A stretch of 21,224 nt of DNA from Thermoplasmata archaeon. GTDB taxonomy: Archaea; Thermoplasmatota; Thermoplasmata; Thermoplasmatales; Thermoplasmataceae. Location: assembly GCA_021797025.1 (NCBI GenBank), contig JAKAAK010000023.1, forward strand, positions 1 to 21,224, given 5' to 3'. Of this stretch, positions 15,279-21,224 are shown in pieces (within the stretch, counting starts at the first letter, position 1; every line of letters begins with the position of its first letter). A model generated the notes under the pieces. That model saw only the letters and a list, made by a program, of their open reading frames with translations. It searched no databases and was not told where the DNA came from. The translations under genes were made by a program, and so were the position numbers.

Positions 15279-16540
15279 GATAATGTAATTCTTTTGCTGT
15301 AAATTTAAAATGACTCCTTGCAATATCATAATGAGGTAAACAAAATGACAAATGCAAAGAGTCAATTAATAAGTATAGAAGAACTAATAAAGCTTTTCAT
15401 AAATGATAGAAAAGAGGGAAAGAAAGAATTGATTACATGGTTTTTAAACAATGTAATGGATCAGGAGGCCATTGAACAATTAAATGCTGATAAATATGAA
15501 AGAAACAATAAAAGGACAGGATACAGGAATGGTTACAAGAAGAGGAAATTAAAGACATTAGATGGAGAACTGACATTAGACAAGCCTGATATAAGGTCAG
15601 GATCTTTTACAACTAAGGTATTTGACAAATACTCCACTGTTGAAAAGGCTTTAAACTCTGTAATAGCAGAATCATACATCAATGGAGTATCTACCAGGTC
15701 TGTTAACAATATAATAAATAGCTTAGGAGTGAATGTATCGCCTGAGTATGTATCATCACTGAATAAGGACCTTGATATAAAAGTTAAGGAATTCTTAGAA
15801 ACAAGGATAGATGAACCAATAAAATACCTGTACATAGATGCTACTTACTTTAAGGTCAGGGAAAACAGCAAATACAGATCAATGGCATTATACACATCAA
15901 TAGGTATAAACAGCAATGGAATAAGGCAGATTCTTTCCATGGATATCTATAATTCAGAGGATGAGATGGACTGGAATAATTTCTTCTTTAAGCTCAAGGA
16001 AAGAGGATTGACAGGAGTACAACTGGTAATATCAGATGGCCATAAGGGGATAATGAATGCAGTTAAAGAGTCATTTCCAGGATCATTATGGCAGTACTGC
16101 CATTTCCATTTCCTTAAGAATTTAAGAAAGACCATGGGAAAGGAACAGTGGAAGGATATATCAAAGATAGTGTCAGAGGCTCTAATGGATGAATCACTGT
16201 TCAAGATAGCAATAGACAGAATGGAGAAATTGAAGCTTGATAAATCCATTGACATGTTCTATAAATGGTATGATTCATTGTATTCATACATATCATTCCC
16301 TGGAGAACATAGCAGGAAACTTCATACAAACAATGTAACAGAGAGATTCAATAGGGAATTGAAGAGAAGGACAAGAAAGATAGGTGCATTTCCCAATAGT
16401 GATTCATTGATGAGATTGGTTGTTTCAATAGCAATGGACATCAATGAGGAATGGCTGTTAAGGAAATACATAAATATGGAGGTTGATTAAGGATAATGGT
16501 AAAGGGTCATTTGAATTTACAGTAAACATATTACATTATC
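15279..16540 (+). mobile_element. Complete IS256-family insertion sequence
   Basis: The element is 1262 bp, bounded by imperfect terminal inverted repeats of 35-36 bp: the left (15279-15314) begins GATAATGTAATTC and the right (16506-16540, read on the minus strand) begins GATAATGTAATAT; both then share CTGTAAATT and end in ATGAC. It contains one transposase gene and is flanked by the 8-bp direct repeat ATTTTTTA (15271-15278 and 16541-16548). Intact transposase, matching ends and a perfect target duplication point to a recent and probably still mobile insertion. Confidence 0.92.
15345..16490 (+). CDS. IS256-family (mutator-type) DDE transposase
   Basis: A 381-residue transposase that cuts and inserts the surrounding IS. 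The acidic triad is visible at D165 (YLYIDATYF), D231 (VISDGHKGI) and E333 (NNVTERFNRELKRR), together with the CHFHFLKN motif typical of the family. The N-terminal part includes ERNNKRTGYRNGYKKRKLKT, the DNA-binding region usual in IS256 enzymes. The ATG at 15345 is preferred because GAGGT stands eight bases in front; a TTG at 15318 lies at the edge of the inverted repeat and would add nine residues. Length fits the family (about 380-410). No frameshift or missing residue. Confidence 0.95.
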   Translation: MTNAKSQLISIEELIKLFINDRKEGKKELITWFLNNVMDQEAIEQLNADKYERNNKRTGYRNGYKKRKLKTLDGELTLDKPDIRSGSFTTKVFDKYSTVEKALNSVIAESYINGVSTRSVNNIINSLGVNVSPEYVSSLNKDLDIKVKEFLETRIDEPIKYLYIDATYFKVRENSKYRSMALYTSIGINSNGIRQILSMDIYNSEDEMDWNNFFFKLKERGLTGVQLVISDGHKGIMNAVKESFPGSLWQYCHFHFLKNLRKTMGKEQWKDISKIVSEALMDESLFKIAIDRMEKLKLDKSIDMFYKWYDSLYSYISFPGEHSRKLHTNNVTERFNRELKRRTRKIGAFPNSDSLMRLVVSIAMDINEEWLLRKYINMEVD

Positions 16541-16548
16541 ATTTTTTA
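16541..16548. repeat. Right copy of 8-bp target site duplication
   Basis: ATTTTTTA, identical to 15271-15278, directly follows the right inverted repeat of the IS element. Confidence 0.85.
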
Positions 16549-16814
16549 ACTAAAAAAGACTAGAATAAAATCAACTTTTGTCAATATTTTTAATTGATCA
16601 GAGTATTTATATTATTTAAAATAATTTTCTTTTTATAATTAAGGATAATGTAATTATTTAGCAAATTAGTAAGAATATTTTATCCTGTTACTATTTTCTG
16701 TACATACAAAATAAAAGTACAGGAAAAATATTACACTCTTATAAAAGGAGACTTAAAAACATTACACTAAGCTTAAAGTTATAAAAGATAATAAAGAGGG
16801 GCTAAATGATAATT
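16549..16814. other. AT-rich spacer with a hairpin and an IS-end-like 12-mer
   Basis: I see no gene. GATAATGTAATT at 16644-16655 is identical to the first 12 bases of the IS left end and may be the relic of an older copy, or chance. Bases 16694-16703 (TTTTCTGTAC) and 16717-16727 (GTACAGGAAAA) can pair around a loop of about 13 bases. This lies about 90 bases beyond the 3' end of the minus-strand gene at 16815 and could help end transcription of that operon. Two short ATTACACT repeats occur near 16730 and 16762. Confidence 0.4.
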
Positions 16815-17417
16815 TTAGAGTAAATTTGAATAGGAATTACCCCACCTGCCACCGGCAGTTTGTTTCCGTACCTCACGTGCCATGCCATTTGTATCCTCTA
16901 AATGAATTCTTTGAGCCTTCCCATTTAATACTATGTTTATATAATATTGGCAAACACCAAGGCTGCTTAAATTCTGAAGTATTGTATAAAGTTCCGCAGC
17001 GAGATCATTAATACCACTTCTGTAAGAGAATTTCTGTTCTAACGGTGAAATTTCAATTGAATTGGGTATTTCTTCAAGTTCCAGATCGTTGTTATCAAAA
17101 CCACTATTTATCTTAATATCATAAGAAAATGTCTTGTTTACTATAAAATCATACATATCAATGAATTTAATTCCAAAGCCATTACCAGATAATCTCTTTC
17201 CTATTCCTTCAAGTGAATCAAAATTAAAAGTTTGATCATAAACTATTGAAAGACTAAAGGCCTTTATTTCAATATCTTTATTTGAAATTCAGAATATAAA
17301 TTCCAAAACGTGTACTAAGATAGTTATCCTAAAAACAAATACTAAGAGTGATACGATTAATGTGGCACTTACCGTAATTAATAAATCCCTTACAAATTGT
17401 GATAGAAAATCTATCAT
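16815..17417 (-). pseudogene. Membrane-anchored protein of the unknown operon, with an in-frame TGA
   Basis: From the ATG at 17417 the frame gives MIDFLSQFVRDLLITVSATL and IVSLLVFVFRITILVHVLEF, an N-terminal transmembrane anchor of 42 residues. It meets TGA at 17289-17291 and then stays open in the same frame for 157 codons to 16815. The later part is soluble and beta-rich (DIEIKAFSLSIVYDQTFNF, SSLGVCQYYINIVLNGKAQ), and its last residues are AGGRWGNSYSNLL. Read through, it is about 200 residues. An internal ATG at 17156 could give a soluble 113-residue product. It follows the 17460-18181 gene by 42 bases and has its own A+T-rich upstream region. Either the TGA has recently replaced a sense codon such as TGG, or only fragments are made. 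No family is recognised. Confidence 0.55.
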
Positions 17418-17459
17418 ATATATTGTTATGTTTATGATTAATTTAAATATTACGAATAA

Positions 17460-18181
17460 TTAGATTTCATATGGTTTAAGGAAATTCTTTATTTGTATAA
17501 GATTATCTACGTATTTTGACATGCTATACCAGGCTTTACTTATAACAATGGCACCAGATCCATATACTGTGAAGTCAACATCATCAAAAATGTCTTTTAA
17601 AGAGACAAAAGATTTTCCAACGGTATCAGTTTCCTGTACCATTTTATCATTTGCATCTATGCCAGTTGGGAAATAAAGTGCCCCGGAATGTGCTGAATCT
17701 TTCCTTCCTGTAAAGCCATAGCCATGAATTTTTCCTGTTTTTTTGTAGTCTTTATGTAGTTTATTAACATCATAATACGGTATTTTTATTTCAAAAGGTA
17801 ATACTGAGTTTAATACTTTTATTAAATAATTTCTGGATTTTGATACGCTTGCGAAAATAATCTTATCTTTAAAGAGCCAGAAATATACGTTGTCTGGGAA
17901 TTCACTTTCATATGTTTCTAATATTATATCTGTCTTAGAAGAATTTAAAATAGGCTTTTTAGTTTCAACCTTGACATTAAATGATATTATCACTGGAACA
18001 AAATCTCTTGAATCTTTCTCTGCATCAAAAAAGCCTCTAATATCCCCCGATTTTACCTCAGTAATTGTATAATTATCTTTTCTAAGTGATTGAAAATTAG
18101 TTCCTTCAAGACCCTGTAGCTTATCTATTATCGATTTTATTTCTATTTCCCTTGGTAAATCAACAAACGTCTTCCTATCAA
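17460..18181 (-). CDS. Hypothetical protein of the unknown operon, start region damaged or unusual
   Basis: The coding frame is open from about 18185 to 17460, about 240 codons, and looks continuous: RKTFVDLPREIEIKSIIDKL, then DIRGFFDAEKDSRDFVPVII, with a beta-rich middle and a C-terminal helix pair (WYSMSKYVDNLIQIKNF). No ATG, GTG or TTG lies in this frame before a GTG at 17993, which would lose a quarter of the protein. A GGTGA ribosome binding site (18186-18190) stands at the right distance before a TTG at 18181-18179, but that TTG is in another frame, so a one-base indel near 18170-18180 would restore a full gene. The family is not recognised and no catalytic motif is evident. It sits third or fourth in the operon led by the regulator at 19701. 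Confidence 0.6.
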
Positions 18182-18191
18182 AAAATCACCT

Positions 18192-18269
18192 TTATTCCAG
18201 CTTCGCCCCGGCGTGCATAAAAAATTTCGGCATACTCTGGTTGTGGAACACGACTTTATACTTTACCAT
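18192..18269 (-). CDS. Possible 25-residue peptide between operon genes
   Basis: The ATG at 18269 lies one base after the TAG of the 344-residue gene, and the peptide MVKYKVVFHNQSMPKFFMHA plus GAKLE ends at TAA 18192-18194. Its stop is followed at once by the ribosome binding site of the next gene. Tight packing with both neighbours supports translation, but no ribosome binding site of its own is evident. It is in the same frame as the following gene (TAA-AGG-TGA between them), so it could also be a detached N-terminal piece. Function unknown. Confidence 0.35.
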   Translation of the reverse strand: MVKYKVVFHNQSMPKFFMHAGAKLE

Positions 18270-18270
18270 A

Positions 18271-19305
18271 CTATTCAACTCTATTGCTCTTGATTCTATC
18301 ATTCACCAGCTTGTAGAGAGAATATGCCATGAAAATCATAGATTCCGCCTCATAACCCTCAACTTTGGCACCCCCGGTATGCGAAGCTGTGCTGTCTTCT
18401 GATCTTGAAGCTGCTCCATGTAGCTTCTGCTGCATATTCCTAGCGAGATCAATGATATTGTTGTTATCCTTAAATAACTTATCAAACCCGCCATTATTAC
18501 TAACGAATTCCTCGAATTTTACTAGAGAGTTCCTCAAACTTGTTAAGCTTGCGCCAATGTCAAGATCAACGTAAAGCTTCTGCTTGGCTTTATTTAGCAT
18601 GCCCATGATATCTCTCAGCTCTTCAATCTCATTAATCCTAGGAATTTCTATTACTTCGTATTCACCCATTCCCAATATTGGAAGGAAATCGTGTACCCAG
18701 TCAGACCCCTTAATAGTGATATCCAAGACCTTTGTTATATGCCTAATAGTAATGTATGAATAATCAGCACGAGCCGACAAAATATTCAAATTTGGATTTT
18801 GTTGCCAGAACTTGGACTTAGGGTAAGAATACATTAAGAAACTCGCATCATCGGCATCGGCTCCTATTGATTGTCGTATATGTTTTTTCTGATCCGCAGA
18901 GGATGTCCAATCATTGGCCTTATACTCCCTTACAAATGTGACACTCATCTCGTTCAATATATATACAGTTGTAATTTCAGCCTTGAGTAATATATCTCCC
19001 TTAGAATCCTTTTTTCTAGAATTATTGATAATATTAGAGAGTTTAGCATCAAGTTCGATGGTAAATGATAAGTTAGTCCTATCCTCGTTATTGACATTAC
19101 TAAAGGGGTCCGATGGTTTTATGTTAAACTCAATATTATGAGTATCTAATTCAAGACGCCCTATGACTTTTCCTTTGTGTATCAATTTTCCAAAAGCATT
19201 TAACATAGCTTCCTTTTCATGACTATATTTCCACATTATGTCAAGCCTTAATGTTGGAGTAAAATAATCTTTATCCGGTTCTATATTTTTGAATTCAATT
19301 TCCAT
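18271..19305 (-). CDS. Large hypothetical protein of the unknown operon
   Basis: A 344-residue protein with no transmembrane segment or recognisable catalytic motif. The first 200 residues look beta-rich and alternate with polar loops (EFKNIEPDKDYFTPTLRLDI, NLSFTIELDAKLSNI). The middle includes ADYSYITIRHITKVLDITIK and a hydrophobic segment DWVHDFLPILGMGEYEVIEIP. The C-terminal third is helical (INEIEELRDIMGMLNKAKQK, then FEEFVSNNGGFDKLF, and a final helix ESMIFMAYSLYKLVNDRIKS). I chose the ATG at 19305 because GGTGA stands at the proper distance; an upstream in-frame ATG at 19365 adds an unlikely 20 residues. It is the second gene behind the winged-helix regulator and is intact. I do not recognise the family. 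Confidence 0.75.
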   Translation of the reverse strand: MEIEFKNIEPDKDYFTPTLRLDIMWKYSHEKEAMLNAFGKLIHKGKVIGRLELDTHNIEFNIKPSDPFSNVNNEDRTNLSFTIELDAKLSNIINNSRKKDSKGDILLKAEITTVYILNEMSVTFVREYKANDWTSSADQKKHIRQSIGADADDASFLMYSYPKSKFWQQNPNLNILSARADYSYITIRHITKVLDITIKGSDWVHDFLPILGMGEYEVIEIPRINEIEELRDIMGMLNKAKQKLYVDLDIGASLTSLRNSLVKFEEFVSNNGGFDKLFKDNNNIIDLARNMQQKLHGAASRSEDSTASHTGGAKVEGYEAESMIFMAYSLYKLVNDRIKSNRVE

Positions 19306-19416
19306 TAAATCACCTTTATTCGAACTTCCCCCTGCATTACATGCCATATCCACATTTCTATCCACTTTAGTTCCGTTTATTAGGCATATTTACTTATTAT
19401 AATTTATTCCATTGTA

Positions 19417-19701
19417 TCAATCATTTTTTGTTCTATTGTAATATTTTAATATATCATCAGCTTTCTTCAATTGTTTGGCAACTTCTTTTCCCAAGTCTGT
19501 CAACTTTATCATAATAACTTTTCTCCCGATAATTTTGGTTTCCATTTTAATAAGTTTAAAGTTTTGAAGTGCTTGTAAACTCCTGCTTAATGAATCAGAA
19601 GAACTTAAAACTTCTAACAGGTCGGTTTTTTTTATTTCTCCCTTTTCTAGCATAAAGAGAAGAATTTTATTTCCATGTCTTATATCAAGTGGGTCTTCCA
19701 T
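19417..19701 (-). CDS. Winged-helix regulator, paralogue of the Z1-operon regulator
   Basis: A 94-residue winged-helix DNA-binding protein. It is plainly related to the protein at 11351-11779: both share DIRHGNKILLF, EIKKTDLLE, SSSDSLSRSL, a GRKVI wing and VAKQLKKAxDIL. This one stops after the winged-helix domain and has no zinc ribbon. The recognition helix (SSSDSLSRSL) is identical, so both may bind the same DNA. It heads the minus-strand operon of unknown genes (19305 to 16815) and is divergent from the AbrB-like/integrase operon at 19816, with 114 bases between the starts. It probably controls its own operon, and perhaps the integrase, through the inverted repeats in that gap. Confidence 0.85.
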   Translation of the reverse strand: MEDPLDIRHGNKILLFMLEKGEIKKTDLLEVLSSSDSLSRSLQALQNFKLIKMETKIIGRKVIMIKLTDLGKEVAKQLKKADDILKYYNRTKND

Positions 19702-19815
19702 TTACAAAGATGGTATACACATATTGCATGTAAATTATTCTATTGTATCATATACCGTTTTTGGTAATAGGTATATTTATATACAAATATCTAATACCTA
19801 ATATGGTAATAGAAT
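19702..19815. promoter_or_regulatory. Divergent promoter region with two matching inverted repeats
   Basis: Two sites share the pattern TACC-N6-GGTA: 19753-19766 (spacer GTTTTT) and 19795-19808 (spacer TAATAT). They are 42 bases apart, four turns of the helix. Plus strand: TATA box TTTATATA at 19776-19783 predicts a start near 19806, inside the second site, 10 bases before the AbrB-like ATG. Minus strand: an AATAATTTA-like box near 19731-19739 would serve the regulator gene. More GGTATA half-sites occur at 19712 and 19770. The geometry suggests a dimeric winged-helix or AbrB-like repressor; which of them binds is inference. Confidence 0.6.
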
Positions 19816-19998
19816 ATGACTAGGATAATCCTAAACATAACAACAAATGGAAGAGCTCAGCTCCCAATGAGCGTTAGATCGTTATTGAATATAGTCAGCG
19901 GTGACCAATTAATAGTGGAAATTATTGATGTAATTCACCATGATAACACCGATGTATCAACGTCATCTGGGAATAACAAATCAAAGGTGAAACTATAA
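19816..19998 (+). CDS. AbrB/MazE-like small DNA-binding protein
   Basis: A 60-residue protein. Residues 1-37 (MTRIILNITTNGRAQLPMSV, then RSLLNIVSGDQLIVEI) fit the swapped-hairpin AbrB/SpoVT/MazE fold: a strand, the turn with NGRAQLP, the VRSLL helix and the GDQLIVEI strand. The polar tail (HHDNTDVSTSSGNNKSK) is probably disordered. Such proteins are antitoxins or promoter regulators. It is first in a three-gene unit with 19998-20210 and the integrase: its TAA shares a base with the next ATG (TAATG). It may regulate integrase expression. A predicted TSS about 10 bases before the ATG implies a very short leader. Confidence 0.75.
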   Translation: MTRIILNITTNGRAQLPMSVRSLLNIVSGDQLIVEIIDVIHHDNTDVSTSSGNNKSKVKL

Positions 19999-20210
19999 TG
20001 CAATTTATAAATAATATACAGCATAAAGATTCAGTTTCTCCAAATTCAGATATTTCATCGACCCATCAGGAAATAATTACTTTCGTGCATCTCAATTGCC
20101 GATATACATTTACCTTAACTGTAATCCTCAAATTTTCAAATACAAATGCACCATATGTATGGATGTCAGAACGATGTCAACCATTCCCAATATCAGGAGG
20201 CATTGAATGA
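19998..20210 (+). CDS. Small hypothetical protein coupled to the integrase
   Basis: A 70-residue ORF overlapping the previous gene's stop (TAATG) and the integrase start (its TGA overlaps the ATG at 20207). These overlaps on both sides argue for real translation in an operon. The sequence has a polar N-terminus and a hydrophobic middle (YTFTLTVILKF) but no recognised domain. By position it could be an antitoxin partner, a recombination accessory protein, or only a translated leader that couples the AbrB-like gene to the integrase. Confidence 0.45.
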   Translation: MQFINNIQHKDSVSPNSDISSTHQEIITFVHLNCRYTFTLTVILKFSNTNAPYVWMSERCQPFPISGGIE

Positions 20211-21160
20211 AGCCATCAGGCAATCTACCGGCAGACTTAGCAAAAATGGATGACTGGGCAATATCCTACGGTGCATATTCCCGGTCAACCGTAGAGAGGG
20301 CCAAAAGGAGGCTGAAGCAATTGGGGAAATCCATAGACCTCTATAATTTAGATCAGGAATCGCTGCAGTCATACGTGAGCATGAGACTGCGGAAAGGCGC
20401 AACCGAAAGTGCATTAAACCATGAATTCAAGGACTTGAGGGTATGGATAAGGTACAGGAACCTGGATGTTGCACTGCCGCACCTAAAGGAAGCAAGGACG
20501 CCAGAGGCATGGTTCCCCACAGACGATGAGATGGAGAGGATAATAGCAGCCGCAGGAAGATCACCGGATAAATCAGCAGCATCCAGGGACACGTCAATAA
20601 TGCACATGCTCTTCTTCGGGGGAATCAGGATAGGCGAACTGATAAGATTAAACATAGAGGACATCAGGGACCCAGGCATATACGTAAAGAGCGAGAAGGG
20701 TGAGAAGCCCAGGACTGTTGGCCTCCCTGACAGGGCGATGGATGCCCTTAACAATTATGTGAACAATTACAGGTATGCAACAGATCCCAAGGCGCTATTC
20801 ACAACCAAGTCAGGAAGGATATCATACCCATATGCAAGAAAGAGGATAAAGGAAATTGGGGCGAAGGCAGGGGTGCCCAGGTTCCATGCCCATGCTGCCA
20901 GGCATAAGTGCGCAACAATGCTTCTTTTAGGCTATCGCGGAAGCATTCCGGTGGACATCAGGCAGGTGCAAATCCATTTGGGGCATTCGAGCCTTGCCAC
21001 CACCCAGAGGTACACCCACATCACCAGCGAGGAAGTGGCACATTCCATAAAAGACGTATACAACAGGGTTTTCAAGCGATGGCAAAAAACGGAAAAAGGC
21101 CCAGGGGGTTCAAAAATGTTTGTACCCGCACCTGCACCCGATGGGGCTGACCGGATTTGA
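20207..21160 (+). CDS. Tyrosine integrase at the tRNA-Ile attachment site
   Basis: A 317-residue tyrosine recombinase with an N-terminal SAM-like core-binding domain (about 8-92) and a catalytic domain. Active-site residues: R141 (GGIRIGEL), a lysine at about K161-K164, H229 and R232 (HAHAARHK), H260 (LGHSS) and nucleophile Y269 (TTQRYTHI). AGGAGG lies eight bases before the ATG, a strong ribosome binding site. The last 18 bases of the gene, including its stop codon, are inside the 3' half of the tRNA-Ile gene on the other strand. This is how elements that integrate into tRNA 3' ends look: the integrase beside its own attachment site. It probably inserted the DNA that extends leftwards. The gene is intact; codon use is G+C-richer than that of the unknown operon. 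Confidence 0.93.
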   Translation: MKPSGNLPADLAKMDDWAISYGAYSRSTVERAKRRLKQLGKSIDLYNLDQESLQSYVSMRLRKGATESALNHEFKDLRVWIRYRNLDVALPHLKEARTPEAWFPTDDEMERIIAAAGRSPDKSAASRDTSIMHMLFFGGIRIGELIRLNIEDIRDPGIYVKSEKGEKPRTVGLPDRAMDALNNYVNNYRYATDPKALFTTKSGRISYPYARKRIKEIGAKAGVPRFHAHAARHKCATMLLLGYRGSIPVDIRQVQIHLGHSSLATTQRYTHITSEEVAHSIKDVYNRVFKRWQKTEKGPGGSKMFVPAPAPDGADRI

Positions 21161-21216
21161 ACCGGTGACCTCCCGGTTATCAGCCGGGTGCTCCAACCAA
21201 GCTAAGCTACAACCCC
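21143..21216 (-). tRNA. tRNA-Ile (anticodon GAU)
   Basis: On the minus strand a complete cloverleaf of 74 bases: acceptor stem GGGGTTG pairing with CAGCCCC, D arm around AGCTTAGCTTGGTTGGAGC, anticodon stem CCCGG/CCGGG around loop CTGATAA (anticodon GAT), and T arm ACCGGTTCAAATCCGGT. CCA is not encoded. No intron is seen. The 3' half of the tRNA overlaps the integrase gene's 3' end (to 21160) and is the probable integration core site, remade by the element on insertion. Confidence 0.96.
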
Positions 21217-21224
21217 GTAAGACC

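Noticed and set aside
16486..16650. Direct repeat ATTAAGGATAATG at 16486 and 16638
   Set aside because: One copy lies at the end of the transposase gene; the repeat is short and A+T-rich, so it is not evidence for a second element.
1..21224. CRISPR array or cas genes
   Set aside because: No regularly spaced repeats and no Cas-like protein were seen.
1..21224. Genome-wide reading of TGA as an amino acid
   Set aside because: Conserved genes end normally at TGA with coupled downstream starts, and Trp is written TGG; the three in-frame TGAs are better explained by mutation or error.

Overview
The window looks archaeal, most likely from a Thermoplasmatales-type euryarchaeon. Start codons often lie close behind TATA-like boxes, internal operon genes carry GGTGA-type ribosome binding sites, and AGG (Arg) and ATA (Ile) codons are heavily used. 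The tRNA-Ile(GAU) at the right edge is clear. The genus is inference only. Nearly everything else is accessory: two tyrosine recombinases, an IS256-family insertion sequence, several restriction-modification (R-M) modules and many broken genes. This is a defence-rich integrated island or integration hotspot.

Layout, left to right. 1-2940: a compact tyrosine recombinase (315-944), a glycolipid-binding-fold protein (DUF1089-like, minus strand), a small ribbon-helix-helix protein and the decayed 3' end of a DGQHR-like gene. 3094-5604: a G+C-richer cassette with a small ORF, an intact Vsr endonuclease, an NgoPII-type (probably GGCC) restriction enzyme and its C5-cytosine methyltransferase. 5620-7269: three broken genes, including a second, frameshifted Vsr. 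7277-11779 (minus): a tightly coupled operon of winged-helix/zinc-ribbon regulator, zinc-ribbon protein, Z1-domain ATPase and a second C5 methyltransferase. 12151-14066 (minus): an MvaI/BcnI-type restriction enzyme and an amino-methyltransferase that seems to start at ATA. 14181-15225: two small hypothetical genes, one split at an A9 run. 15271-16548: a complete IS256-family element with 8-bp target duplication. 16815-19701 (minus): an operon of unknown genes led by a paralogue of the regulator at 11779. 19702-21216: a divergent promoter region with two matching inverted repeats, then an AbrB-like gene, a small ORF and a tyrosine integrase whose 3' end runs into the tRNA-Ile gene.

How it may work together. 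There are three recognisable R-M modules: NgoPII-type with Vsr; Z1 ATPase plus C5 methyltransferase with a dead Vsr; and MvaI/BcnI-type. The Z1 operon resembles the Z1/Dcm/Vsr part of the MutL/MORC-Z1 systems but lacks the MutL/MORC and AIPR partners. The unknown operon shares a regulator family, and perhaps an operator (WCC-N6-GGTA), with the Z1 operon. It is the best candidate here for an undescribed defence system. Frequent frameshifts, three in-frame TGAs and two damaged start sites suggest ongoing decay, sequencing error, or both; these cannot be separated from this sequence alone.
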